Source of the DNA: a virus
Length of the DNA: 25,396 nucleotides
Direction: 5' to 3' (one strand)
Virus record (IMG/VR): IMGVR_UViG_3300003323_000304
Span: 1-25,396 of that record
Below the pieces are notes generated by a model. The model was given only the letters and a program-made list of their open reading frames with translations, made no database searches and was not told the DNA's origin. The translations under genes and the position numbers were made by a program. This document shows, in pieces, positions 7,612-15,131 of this stretch (its first letter is position 1; the number at the start of each line of letters is the position of its first letter).

Positions 7612-8193
7612 ATGGGCAACATCGCACGAGCACGAGCGGCGACGTCGAAGCCGATCGGCGGGACCCTGAAGGTCTGGCTGAACACCGACGTGTCGAAGGA
7701 ACGGTCCGACGTCTTCCGCGAGCTGCAGGCCGAAGAGGCGAAGCTCGAAGGGCGCCCGGCGCTCCCGAAGAGCGCGACGACGAAGGTCACGAAGCTGCGC
7801 GAGCGGCTGCACGAGATCGAAGAGCGCGAGTCCGAGCACGCGCACCTGCTCTACTTCGAGAAGCTCCCGGGCCTCGACTTCGCCAACCTCGGCGACGAGT
7901 TCCCGCCGCGCGCCGGCAACCCGACCGACATGGAGCTGGGGTTCAACACCCGGTCGACGACCCTCGCCGCGGCGCGCCGCAACGGCTGCGAGCTGATCGA
8001 GGACCCCGACGGCGACTTCCGCACGCCGACGCAGCCGGACAAGGTCTTCCGGAAGGTCCCGCTCGACGACGACGACTGGTCCGCGATCCTGGAGATCGGG
8101 TCGGCCTACGACGTGAACGGGCTCGAAGGTCTGATCCTGAACCTGAACGTCTACTACTCGTCGCAGATGGTGGCCCGCTGGAAAAAAGGCTGA
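7612..8193 (+). CDS. Tail assembly chaperone, short form (gpG-like)
   Basis: This 193-aa protein has its ATG preceded by GGGGAGGA (7597-7604). Tail assembly chaperones bind the tape measure protein and guide tube polymerisation; the short form is made by normal translation. N-terminal residues 1-25 are basic; the centre has the charged helix KVTKLRERLHEIEERESEHA. The end contains a helical GLEGLILNLNVYY segment and then WKKG-stop. The slippery run GAAAAAA (8181-8187) lies just before the stop, as in lambda gpG/gpGT systems. An upstream ATG-less extension of the frame overlaps the tube gene and is rejected because the ribosome binding site marks this start. Confidence 0.85.
   Translation: MGNIARARAATSKPIGGTLKVWLNTDVSKERSDVFRELQAEEAKLEGRPALPKSATTKVTKLRERLHEIEERESEHAHLLYFEKLPGLDFANLGDEFPPRAGNPTDMELGFNTRSTTLAAARRNGCELIEDPDGDFRTPTQPDKVFRKVPLDDDDWSAILEIGSAYDVNGLEGLILNLNVYYSSQMVARWKKG
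8181..8187 (+). promoter_or_regulatory. -1 programmed frameshift slippery site
   Basis: The 0-frame reads TGG AAA AAA GGC TGA, giving heptamer G-AAA-AAA. Slipping back one base reads GAA AAA AGG CTG ATC, avoids the TGA at 8191-8193 and enters the downstream frame with no stop until 8697. Direction and location match the conserved tail assembly chaperone frameshift of long-tailed phages. I see no convincing downstream pseudoknot. Confidence 0.8.
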
Positions 8194-8699
8194 TCGGGGA
8201 CCCTCTGCTGATGCGGACCGTCCGAACCGCCCGTGACCTCGGGCGCTCGGTTCGCAGGCTGCAAGGGTGGGAGCCGTCCGTGCGGACGTCGTACATGTAC
8301 GACGCCGACGGGCGGCTCTCGTCGTCTCTCTCGACACCCGAACCCGAGTTCGACGCTGAAGACCTCTACGCCTTCGAGGCGCTCCGCGAGGTGGAGGGCG
8401 AGTTCGGCCCCCACGGCTTCCACATGTCCGAGGCCACCGACCCCGCCGCGGATCCGAACGACCCCGAGGCGCTCTGGCGGTTCGTCGCCGGGACGCCCGT
8501 CGTCGACCCCGAGACGAAGGAAGTCGTCTACGCCGGGACCTTCGACTGGGCCGAGAAGGTCCGGCTCGACGCGCTCGACAAGCTCCGCGGGCAGAAGCCC
8601 GACCCCCTGAACGGCATCGTCATGCCGGTGTTCCGCGTCCGGCACACGCCGCGGCCGCGACGCCGGCGAGCCCGCAGACCGCAGGGTCCGCCGGCCTAA
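8187..8699 (+). CDS. Tail assembly chaperone frameshift extension (gpT-like)
   Basis: This frame supplies the C-terminal part of the long chaperone (192 + 170 = 362 aa) after a -1 shift at 8181-8187. It begins RLIGDPLLMRTVRTARDLG, continues through an acidic helical part (FDAEDLYAFEALREVEGEFG and then WRFVAGTPVVDPE), and ends with a very basic tail (RHTPRPRRRRARRPQ). In lambda the T domain contacts the tail tube protein while the G domain contacts the tape measure. A separate start at ATG 8211 (GGGGA 10 nt upstream) is possible but less likely, given the well-placed slippery site. The long basic C-terminus is a notable detail. Confidence 0.78.
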   Translation, partial: RLIGDPLLMRTVRTARDLGRSVRRLQGWEPSVRTSYMYDADGRLSSSLSTPEPEFDAEDLYAFEALREVEGEFGPHGFHMSEATDPAADPNDPEALWRFVAGTPVVDPETKEVVYAGTFDWAEKVRLDALDKLRGQKPDPLNGIVMPVFRVRHTPRPRRRRARRPQGPPA

Positions 8700-8701
8700 C
8701 C

Positions 8702-8733
8702 GTCCCCCGCCCGGGGACAGAGAGCAGGTCCCC
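8702..8733 (+). promoter_or_regulatory. Two mutually exclusive hairpins before tape measure gene
   Basis: The element GTCCCC occurs at 8702-8707 and again at 8728-8733, flanking one complementary GGGGAC at 8713-8718. The centre can pair with either side: a 5-nt loop upstream hairpin, or a 9-nt loop downstream hairpin that ends directly at the GTG start (8734). Only one can form at a time. This could modulate tape measure translation. The pairing is seen directly; the regulatory role is inferred. Confidence 0.5.
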
Positions 8734-11700
8734 GTGAACGACCGTTCCGTGAAGCTCACCGTCGCCGCGACGATGGACGGCTTCGTGCGCGAGCTGGACA
8801 AGGGCGACACCGCCTACCAGCGGTTCAAGCGGTCGGTCGTCTCCGGGGCGAAGGACGTCGCGCGCGGCCTGCACGAGCAGGAAGCGGCCGCGCGCGAGGT
8901 CGCGACGCCGCTGCTCGCCATCGGTGCCGCGGCGACGCTCGGCTTCGGCTACGCCGTGAAGAGCGCCGCCGACTTCGAGCAGCGCATGTCCTCGGTCCAG
9001 TCGCTGTCGCACGCGACGTCGGACGAGATGCAGGATCTCCGGCAGTCCGCGCTGACCGCCGGCGCCGCGATCGGCTACTCGGCGATCGAGGCTGCCGACG
9101 CGCAGATCGAGCTCGTGAAGGCGGGCGTGCAGGCGAGCGACATTGTCGGCGGCGCTCTGACCGGATCCCTGAAGCTCGCCGCGGCCGGACAGATCGACGT
9201 CGCGGAGGCGACCGAGATCGCGTCGTCGACCATGACGCAGTTCGGCAAGACCGGCGCCGACGTGACGCACATCGCGGACCTGCTCGCCGCCGGCGCCGAC
9301 AAGGCGCTTGGCGGGGTCGACGATCTCGGGCAGGGGCTGAAGTACCTCGGTCCGGTCGCCGCAGCGAACAACATCTCGTTGGAAGAGACCGTCGGCACGA
9401 TGGCTCTGCTCGCGCAGAACGCGATCCTGGGGGACCAGGCGGGCACCTCGCTGCGCGGCGTGCTCTCGTCGCTCACGTCCCCGTCCGCGCTCGCCGCGAA
9501 GACGATGCAGCAGTACGGGATCGAGGTCTACGACACCGCCGGGAACTTCCGCGGGTTCTCCGGCGTCGCGGAAGAACTGCGGACGAAGCTCGGCGGGCTC
9601 GACCTCGCGACCCGGAATCAGGCGCTCGGGCAGATCTTCGGGAACGAGCAGATCACCGCCGCGACCGTGCTGATGAAGGGCGGCGCGAAGGAAGTCGATC
9701 ACTGGACGAAGGCGGTCGACGAGCAGGGGTTCGCCACCGAGCAGGCAGTCGGCAAGCTCGACAACCTGAACGGCGACCTGACGAAGTTCCACGCGGCCAT
9801 GCAGACCGCGGCGATCGTCACCGGCGAGGCGGCGCAGGGTCCCTTCCGCGCGATCGTGCAGGCCGGGACCGACATGCTGCAGACCTACTCGCAGGCGCCC
9901 GCGGGGATCCAGACGACGGTTCTCGTGCTCACCGGCCTGACCGCCGCTGTCGCGCTGTCGACGGGGGCGATGCTGATCGGCGTCCCGAAGATCGTCGCGT
10001 TCTCGGTGGCACTCGACACCCTCGCGACGTCGAAGATCCCCGGGGTGTCCCGAGCTGCCGGCGGGCTGCAGCGGGCCGGGCGCGGCATCGGATCTGCCTT
10101 CGGCGCCGTCGGCGGCTTCCTGGCCGGACCGTGGGGCGTCGCGCTCGGGCTCGGCGCCGCGGCCCTGACCTCGTTCAACCTGGCCGTGGAGTCGGGGAAG
10201 GCGTCGCAGCAGGAACTGCAGAAGGAGATCACCCGCTCGGCCGACGCCGCGACGCTGCTCGAAACCGCCGCCCGCCGCAGCGACCTGTCGAAGTTCCTCG
10301 TCGGCGACGCGAACAACGACCTGAAGGAACTCGGCAAGCTGCTGAACGACGTCTCGAACGACGGCGCGAACGACTGGCTGCACCTGTCGCTCCGGCAGCA
10401 GGAAGCGAAGAAGTCGCTCGTCGACCTCGGGGACTCGCTCGCCGAAGTCGCCGCGGCCGACGCGCCGGCAGCCTCGAAGGCGTTCAAGAACCTGTCCGAC
10501 TCGCAGTCTCTGTCGATCGAGCAGCAGGGGAAGCTGCTCGACACCATGTCGTCGTACAAGGCCGAGCTGCGCGACCAGGCGTCCGCGCTCGGCATCGCCG
10601 ACTCGCAGCAGAACCTGCTGCTGCTGGCGATGGGCGACTACCAGCAGGCCGCGAAGGGGGCCGTGCAGCCGACCGCCGAGAACAAGGCGGCGCTGCAGGA
10701 ACTCGAATCGCAGGCGAAGGACAGCTCGGACGCAATCGACGATCTCGCGAAGACGATCGAGGGGTTCGGGAAGACGCAGCTCGACGCGAACGCCGCGCAG
10801 CGGTCCTTCGAGCAGGCGGTCGCCGACAGCACCGACAAGCTGAAGGAGAACGCCGGCGCCGTCACGGACAACGCCTCGAAGTTCGACCTGACCACGCAGA
10901 AGGGGCGCGACGCGTCGGCAGCGCTCGACGGCGTCGCCCGGGCGGCGCTGGAGAACAGCGCGGCCCTGCTCCGCAACGGCGAGTCGAACGACGTCGCCCG
11001 AGCGGCCGTGCAGCGCGGCCGGGACGCGGTCGTGCAGCAGGCGCAGAAGCTCGGCCTGTCGAAGACCGCAGCCGAGCTCTACGCGACCTCGCTCGGCCTG
11101 ATCCCGGAGAACGTCAACACGAACGTGTCGGCGAACACCGGGGCGGCGAACGCGAACGTGGACGCCTACATCTCGAAGGTGAAGGGCGTCCCGAACCTCG
11201 TCACGACGCTGTTCCAGGTCCAGGGCGACAGCCGCGCGGTCGACTCGATCCTCGCGAAGATCCGCCAGGCCCGCTCCGAAATGTCGGACCTGAACGGGGC
11301 GGCGTCGGGCAACGGCCGGATGGGGACGTTCGCGACGGGCGGCGCGGTCTACGGGCCGGGCACCGGGACGAGCGACTCGATCCGCGCGCTGCTGTCGAAC
11401 GGCGAGCACGTCATCACGGCCGCGGAGGTGATCGCCGCCGGCGGGCACTCGGCGGTCTACGCCTGGCGCCGGTCGCTGATGGAGAACCGCCAGGGGTTCG
11501 CGCAGGGCGGCGCGGTCGTCGCGCCGCGCTACTCGTCGGCCCCGCCAACGGTCGTCATCGCGGCGGGCGGCGGCGACAGCGGTCCCGCGCTGAACATCGA
11601 GAAGCTGGAAGTCGGCGTGCCGCAGGGTGCGAGCCCGCGGGGCTACGCCGACGAGATCGTGTGGAGCCTCCGCACGCTGCAGAAGGGTGCAATCGGATGA
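8734..11700 (+). CDS. Tape measure protein
   Basis: This 988-aa protein is the longest helical tail gene and is placed right after the chaperones. It uses a GTG start. Residues about 60-300 match the TP901-type tape measure core: hydrophobic LLAIGAAATLGFGYAVKSA, then ADFEQRMSSVQSLSHATSDE, and NISLEETVGTMALLAQNAIL. Hydrophobic segments at about 395-425 and 461-485 are the membrane-active stretches expected for the DNA-injection channel. Long Ala/Gln/Lys-rich helices (about 490-790) form the ruler. Near the C-terminus is FATGGAVYGPGTGTSDSIRA with LLSNGEHVITAAEV, a hallmark of many tape measures. Tail length scales with protein length in this family. The stop overlaps the next ATG by 4 nt. Confidence 0.95.
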   Translation: MNDRSVKLTVAATMDGFVRELDKGDTAYQRFKRSVVSGAKDVARGLHEQEAAAREVATPLLAIGAAATLGFGYAVKSAADFEQRMSSVQSLSHATSDEMQDLRQSALTAGAAIGYSAIEAADAQIELVKAGVQASDIVGGALTGSLKLAAAGQIDVAEATEIASSTMTQFGKTGADVTHIADLLAAGADKALGGVDDLGQGLKYLGPVAAANNISLEETVGTMALLAQNAILGDQAGTSLRGVLSSLTSPSALAAKTMQQYGIEVYDTAGNFRGFSGVAEELRTKLGGLDLATRNQALGQIFGNEQITAATVLMKGGAKEVDHWTKAVDEQGFATEQAVGKLDNLNGDLTKFHAAMQTAAIVTGEAAQGPFRAIVQAGTDMLQTYSQAPAGIQTTVLVLTGLTAAVALSTGAMLIGVPKIVAFSVALDTLATSKIPGVSRAAGGLQRAGRGIGSAFGAVGGFLAGPWGVALGLGAAALTSFNLAVESGKASQQELQKEITRSADAATLLETAARRSDLSKFLVGDANNDLKELGKLLNDVSNDGANDWLHLSLRQQEAKKSLVDLGDSLAEVAAADAPAASKAFKNLSDSQSLSIEQQGKLLDTMSSYKAELRDQASALGIADSQQNLLLLAMGDYQQAAKGAVQPTAENKAALQELESQAKDSSDAIDDLAKTIEGFGKTQLDANAAQRSFEQAVADSTDKLKENAGAVTDNASKFDLTTQKGRDASAALDGVARAALENSAALLRNGESNDVARAAVQRGRDAVVQQAQKLGLSKTAAELYATSLGLIPENVNTNVSANTGAANANVDAYISKVKGVPNLVTTLFQVQGDSRAVDSILAKIRQARSEMSDLNGAASGNGRMGTFATGGAVYGPGTGTSDSIRALLSNGEHVITAAEVIAAGGHSAVYAWRRSLMENRQGFAQGGAVVAPRYSSAPPTVVIAAGGGDSGPALNIEKLEVGVPQGASPRGYADEIVWSLRTLQKGAIG

Positions 11701-12569
11701 CCGGAGCATGGAAGCTCGCCTACTCGGGTGTCTCGCAGACGTTCGGGGACGGCGGGATCTACTTCCGCGAGTTCCCCCTCCCGGGTACGCCCGAGACGGA
11801 GGACCAGGACGGGACCTACCCGTCCGACGACGGCGGGACGGTCGGCGAGGATCTGCACGGGTCCGTGACGATCGCCTGCCAGCTCGGGGTCGACGGGTGG
11901 TCCGAGCTGGAGACGCGCGACAACTGGGACCGGCTGCGCGGCGTCTGGTCCGGCGACGAGATCCGTCGCCGGACCGGCGCCGTCGCCGAGCTGACGTCCG
12001 ACCGCGGTCGCTCCGCGATCGGACGCCCGCGGAAGATCGCGCCGACGCGGTCCTACCTGCACGAGACGCCGCCACGGATGGATCTCGAAGCGGAGTACCT
12101 CGCGGTCGACGAACTCTGGTACGGCCCTTGGCAGTCGCAGCGTGTCGGGCTCGGCGCGCGGGGCAGCTCCGGGATCCGGTTCCCGATCGTGTTCCCGATG
12201 GTGTCGACGCCGCCCTCGCAGCGGGACGACCTCTTCGTCGTCGGCGGCACCAAGCCGACGTGGTTCGTCGGCGTCATCGAGGGGCCGATCTCGTCGCCGG
12301 ACCTCCGGGTCGACAACCGGCTGCGCTTCGCGTTCCCCGGCCTGACGCTCGCGTTCGACCAGAGCGTGACGATCGACACCCGCCCGTGGGCGCGCTCGGT
12401 GCTCCGGAACGACGGGGTCAGCCTCGCCGGCGTCATGGACCCGACCTCGACCCTGCTCTCGCAGGGCCGCATCACCCCCGGGCAGCACCTGCTCACCATC
12501 CGAGGCGTGTCCGCCACCGGATCCGCTCACGGCGTCGCCCGCTGGCGCGACGCCTTCGCCACCCCCTGA
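11697..12569 (+). CDS. Distal tail protein (Dit-like minor tail protein)
   Basis: This 290-aa protein has an ATGA overlap with the tape measure stop. Dit proteins form the hexameric ring at the tail tip onto which hub and fibres assemble. The N-terminal segment (WKLAYSGVSQTFGDGGIYFR) and the pattern of a beta-barrel with a bounded helix (WSELETRDNWDRLRGVWSG) fit this role. Later strands include FVVGGTKPTWFVGVIEGPIS and RLRFAFPGLTLAFDQSVTID, a galectin-like C-terminal domain arrangement typical of siphophage Dit. No enzyme motif is seen. The call is supported by being the first gene after the tape measure; sequence conservation in this family is low. Confidence 0.8.
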   Translation: MTGAWKLAYSGVSQTFGDGGIYFREFPLPGTPETEDQDGTYPSDDGGTVGEDLHGSVTIACQLGVDGWSELETRDNWDRLRGVWSGDEIRRRTGAVAELTSDRGRSAIGRPRKIAPTRSYLHETPPRMDLEAEYLAVDELWYGPWQSQRVGLGARGSSGIRFPIVFPMVSTPPSQRDDLFVVGGTKPTWFVGVIEGPISSPDLRVDNRLRFAFPGLTLAFDQSVTIDTRPWARSVLRNDGVSLAGVMDPTSTLLSQGRITPGQHLLTIRGVSATGSAHGVARWRDAFATP

Positions 12570-12582
12570 AGGGAACACGATC

Positions 12583-13599
12583 ATGGTCTACAGCTCGCAG
12601 TGGGACAAGACGCCTTGGGCGATCGACGGCGCCCCGAACGGAGTCAAGGCGGCACGCGTCCAGACGTGGGCCTCGACGAACGGCGCGGAGGGCATCATCG
12701 GGGTCAGCGACCTGAAGGTCCGCCAGCTCGACACCCCCGGCGCCGGCGTGCAGGTCGCGCCCGGCGGCGCGCTCGTGCTGAACCGGGCGCCGTCCGGTCC
12801 GAACGAGACGTACGTCCCGCGCCTCGGCGTGCGGGACCTCCCCGAGATTGCGAAGACCGGCACGTCCGGCGGTCGCAACGACCTGATCTACGTCTCGGTG
12901 GAGGACCCCTACGAGTCGAACGCCGGCCTGACGCAGCCCGCCGACCCGGAGAACGCGCAGTTCGTCTTCACCCGCGTGCTGTCGAACGTGCCGGCGAGCA
13001 CGAAGCGGCTCTCGGACGTCCTGCCGAACGCGTCCGGGTACGCCCTCGCGCTCGTCAAGATCCCCGCGAACACGGCGACGATCACCGACGCGATGATCGT
13101 CGATCTGCGACAGGTCGCCCGCCCCCGCCGTGACCCGCAGCAGCTCGCGAAGGCGATGACGGGCGGCGGCGAGCGGATCACCGCGAAGACGCAGGCCGGG
13201 GAGGTCTGGCCGAACAGCGGCGTGTTCACCGCGGAGGTCCCGACGTGGGCCACGCGCGTGCAGGTGCTCGGGATCTGGGGGCAGGCGCAGGCGCCGGCGG
13301 ACGGCAACGGCACGGCCTACGGCCGGATCTGGGTCAAGCTCGGCGGCGGCACCGGTCAGCCCGCCGCGATCCTGACGCAAGAGAACTCGTGGGACACCCC
13401 CGACGTGTCGAAGGGCACCTCGCGACAGACGCTCATGGTCGCGGACGACCTCTACGTCCCCGCCGCGATGCGCGGGCAGTCGATCACCGTCTCGATGATG
13501 GCGCGACGAGCGGACGCCGGCGCCGCGTCCGAGGCCCTGGCGATGGACGCCGTCTCGGGCGTCATCCTGCAGCTCAACTTCCTGGAGCGCGCGGAATGA
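12583..13599 (+). CDS. Minor tail / baseplate protein
   Basis: This 338-aa protein has its ATG 13 nt after the Dit-like stop, with AGGGAA upstream. Residues about 40-150 contain VQVAPGGALVLNRAPSGPNE-TYVPR and the strand GGRNDLIYVSVEDPYE. This assembly is common in actinophage minor tail proteins of the tail-tip region; I read it as a beta-rich trimerisation/attachment domain. Residues about 195-338 form a second beta-rich domain (WATRVQVLGIWGQAQ and SITVSMMARRADAG) that could be a carbohydrate-binding-like or jelly-roll module. A role in baseplate structure or host-surface contact is inferred. The stop overlaps the start of the next gene (ATGA). Confidence 0.78.
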   Translation: MVYSSQWDKTPWAIDGAPNGVKAARVQTWASTNGAEGIIGVSDLKVRQLDTPGAGVQVAPGGALVLNRAPSGPNETYVPRLGVRDLPEIAKTGTSGGRNDLIYVSVEDPYESNAGLTQPADPENAQFVFTRVLSNVPASTKRLSDVLPNASGYALALVKIPANTATITDAMIVDLRQVARPRRDPQQLAKAMTGGGERITAKTQAGEVWPNSGVFTAEVPTWATRVQVLGIWGQAQAPADGNGTAYGRIWVKLGGGTGQPAAILTQENSWDTPDVSKGTSRQTLMVADDLYVPAAMRGQSITVSMMARRADAGAASEALAMDAVSGVILQLNFLERAE

Positions 13600-15125
13600 G
13601 CTGGCGCTACATGGCGCAGCGGGCGACGACCGGCGAGTGGCTCGATCGGCAGATCCCGTTCCTTCGACGCGACACCGCCAGCACCTCCCTGAACGCCGGC
13701 GGGCGGTTCCGCGGCATCGTCTCGCCGGACTACGGCGTGAAGCGCGCCGCCGACGGGATGCTGCTGTTCGAGCGCGACGCAACGATCCTGTGGGCGCTGA
13801 ACGGGTCGAAGCACTACGCGTACCTGCTGGAGAAGTCCGAGTGGGTCGACCGGGAGTGGCAGATCGAGGGCTCGTCGATCGCGACCTACCCGAACGGTCT
13901 GATCTTCGATGACGAGTACCGCGGCGTGCGCGTCGACCCCGCGGCCGTCTTCCGCGCGATCTGGGACCACGTGCAGTCATACCCCGACGGCGACTTCGGC
14001 GTGCGCGTCGTCGGCTCCACGCCGGTGCGGGTCGGCACCGACTCGGACCTGAAGGCCGCGGCCGCGAAGAACGTCTACGACAACGCGAACCGGGCCTACG
14101 AAGCCGAGAAGAAGGAACTCGACCAGCTCCGCAACATCGTGAAGGCCACCCGCGCCGGAACCCTGAAGGACAAGACCGCGGCGCGCTCGGCGGCGTCGAA
14201 GAACCTGTCCGGCAAGAAGAGGGCGCTCACGGTCCAGAAGGCCGAGCTCACCGCCGCGAAGCGGGCGAAGGACCCGGCCCGGATCGCTCGTGCGCAGCAG
14301 CTCGTCGCGACGGCGACGCGCGACGTCGCGACCGCGACCGAGCAGCTCCGCGTCGCGAACGCCGAGCTGGGACAGACGAACGTCGTCGTGAAGCAACGGC
14401 AGGCGGCGGTCGACGCGCAGGAGAAGGTCGTCGAAGCCGCGCGGAACGTGAAGGACAAGGCGCAGGACGCGAAGTCGGCCGCGGACCAGAAGGCGCAGGA
14501 CGACGGCGGCGCGTACAAGATCCTGTGGACCGACAACCCGGACTGCGGGAACGAGATCGACACGCTCACCGAGGCGACCCCGTTCGACTGGACGGAAGAG
14601 TCTCACGTGAACGGCGACGCGACGTCGCACACGATCACGATCCACTACCCCCGGGCCGGTCGCTACCGCGACGACCTCCGCTTCGTGCAGGGCGAGAACA
14701 TCATGCAGCGCGCCGAGCCGGTCGACTCGTCCGGCGACGGCTTCGCGAACGCATGGGTCGGGCTCGGCGCCGGCGAAGGCACGGGGGCGATCCACCGCAC
14801 CGCCGCCGTCCGCGACGGGCACGTCCGCCGGACCCGCGTCCTGCAGGCGAAGGAAGTCAAGACGAACGCGACGATGGACCGGAAGCTCGCCGCCCGACTG
14901 CGGGCCTCCCTGCACGTGCTCGTGATCCCCGAGATCGTCGTCCGCGACCACCCCAACGCGAGAATCGCCTCGTGGGACGTCGGCGACGACATTCTCGTGC
15001 AGGTCACGGTCCCGTTCCTGGGGACCCTGAAGATCCGGCACCGCATCGTCTCGTGGTCACCGATCACCGACACCACCGCTCGGCTCTCGCTGAAGCGGTC
15101 CGACTCATACCTGTACGGAGGCTAG
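13596..15125 (+). CDS. Tail hub / minor tail protein with inserted coiled coil
   Basis: This 509-aa protein starts at the ATG overlapping the previous stop, with GGAG 8 nt upstream. The N-terminal part (1-148) begins MSWRYMAQRATTGEWLDRQI and carries WALNGSKHYAYLLEKSEWV and SSIATYPNGLIFDDEYRG. The C-terminal part (about 305-509) includes SHTITIHYPRAGRYRDDLRF and ends in a strand-rich segment (LGTLKIRHRIVSWSPITDTT). Together these resemble the siphophage gp37-like or Tal-type hub proteins that bridge Dit and the fibres. Between them, residues about 150-303 form one long Ala/Lys/Glu/Gln helix (DLKAAAAKNVYDNANRAYEA onward), probably a coiled-coil insertion. Catalytic residues of a peptidoglycan hydrolase are not seen. 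Family assignment is moderate. Confidence 0.78.
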   Translation: MSWRYMAQRATTGEWLDRQIPFLRRDTASTSLNAGGRFRGIVSPDYGVKRAADGMLLFERDATILWALNGSKHYAYLLEKSEWVDREWQIEGSSIATYPNGLIFDDEYRGVRVDPAAVFRAIWDHVQSYPDGDFGVRVVGSTPVRVGTDSDLKAAAAKNVYDNANRAYEAEKKELDQLRNIVKATRAGTLKDKTAARSAASKNLSGKKRALTVQKAELTAAKRAKDPARIARAQQLVATATRDVATATEQLRVANAELGQTNVVVKQRQAAVDAQEKVVEAARNVKDKAQDAKSAADQKAQDDGGAYKILWTDNPDCGNEIDTLTEATPFDWTEESHVNGDATSHTITIHYPRAGRYRDDLRFVQGENIMQRAEPVDSSGDGFANAWVGLGAGEGTGAIHRTAAVRDGHVRRTRVLQAKEVKTNATMDRKLAARLRASLHVLVIPEIVVRDHPNARIASWDVGDDILVQVTVPFLGTLKIRHRIVSWSPITDTTARLSLKRSDSYLYGG

Positions 15126-15131
15126 GCGCAC

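Noticed and set aside
8620-12075. A 1151-codon open frame on the minus strand across the tape measure and distal tail genes
   Set aside because: High GC at third positions leaves antisense frames open; the composition is Arg-rich nonsense and the + strand genes are clear families.
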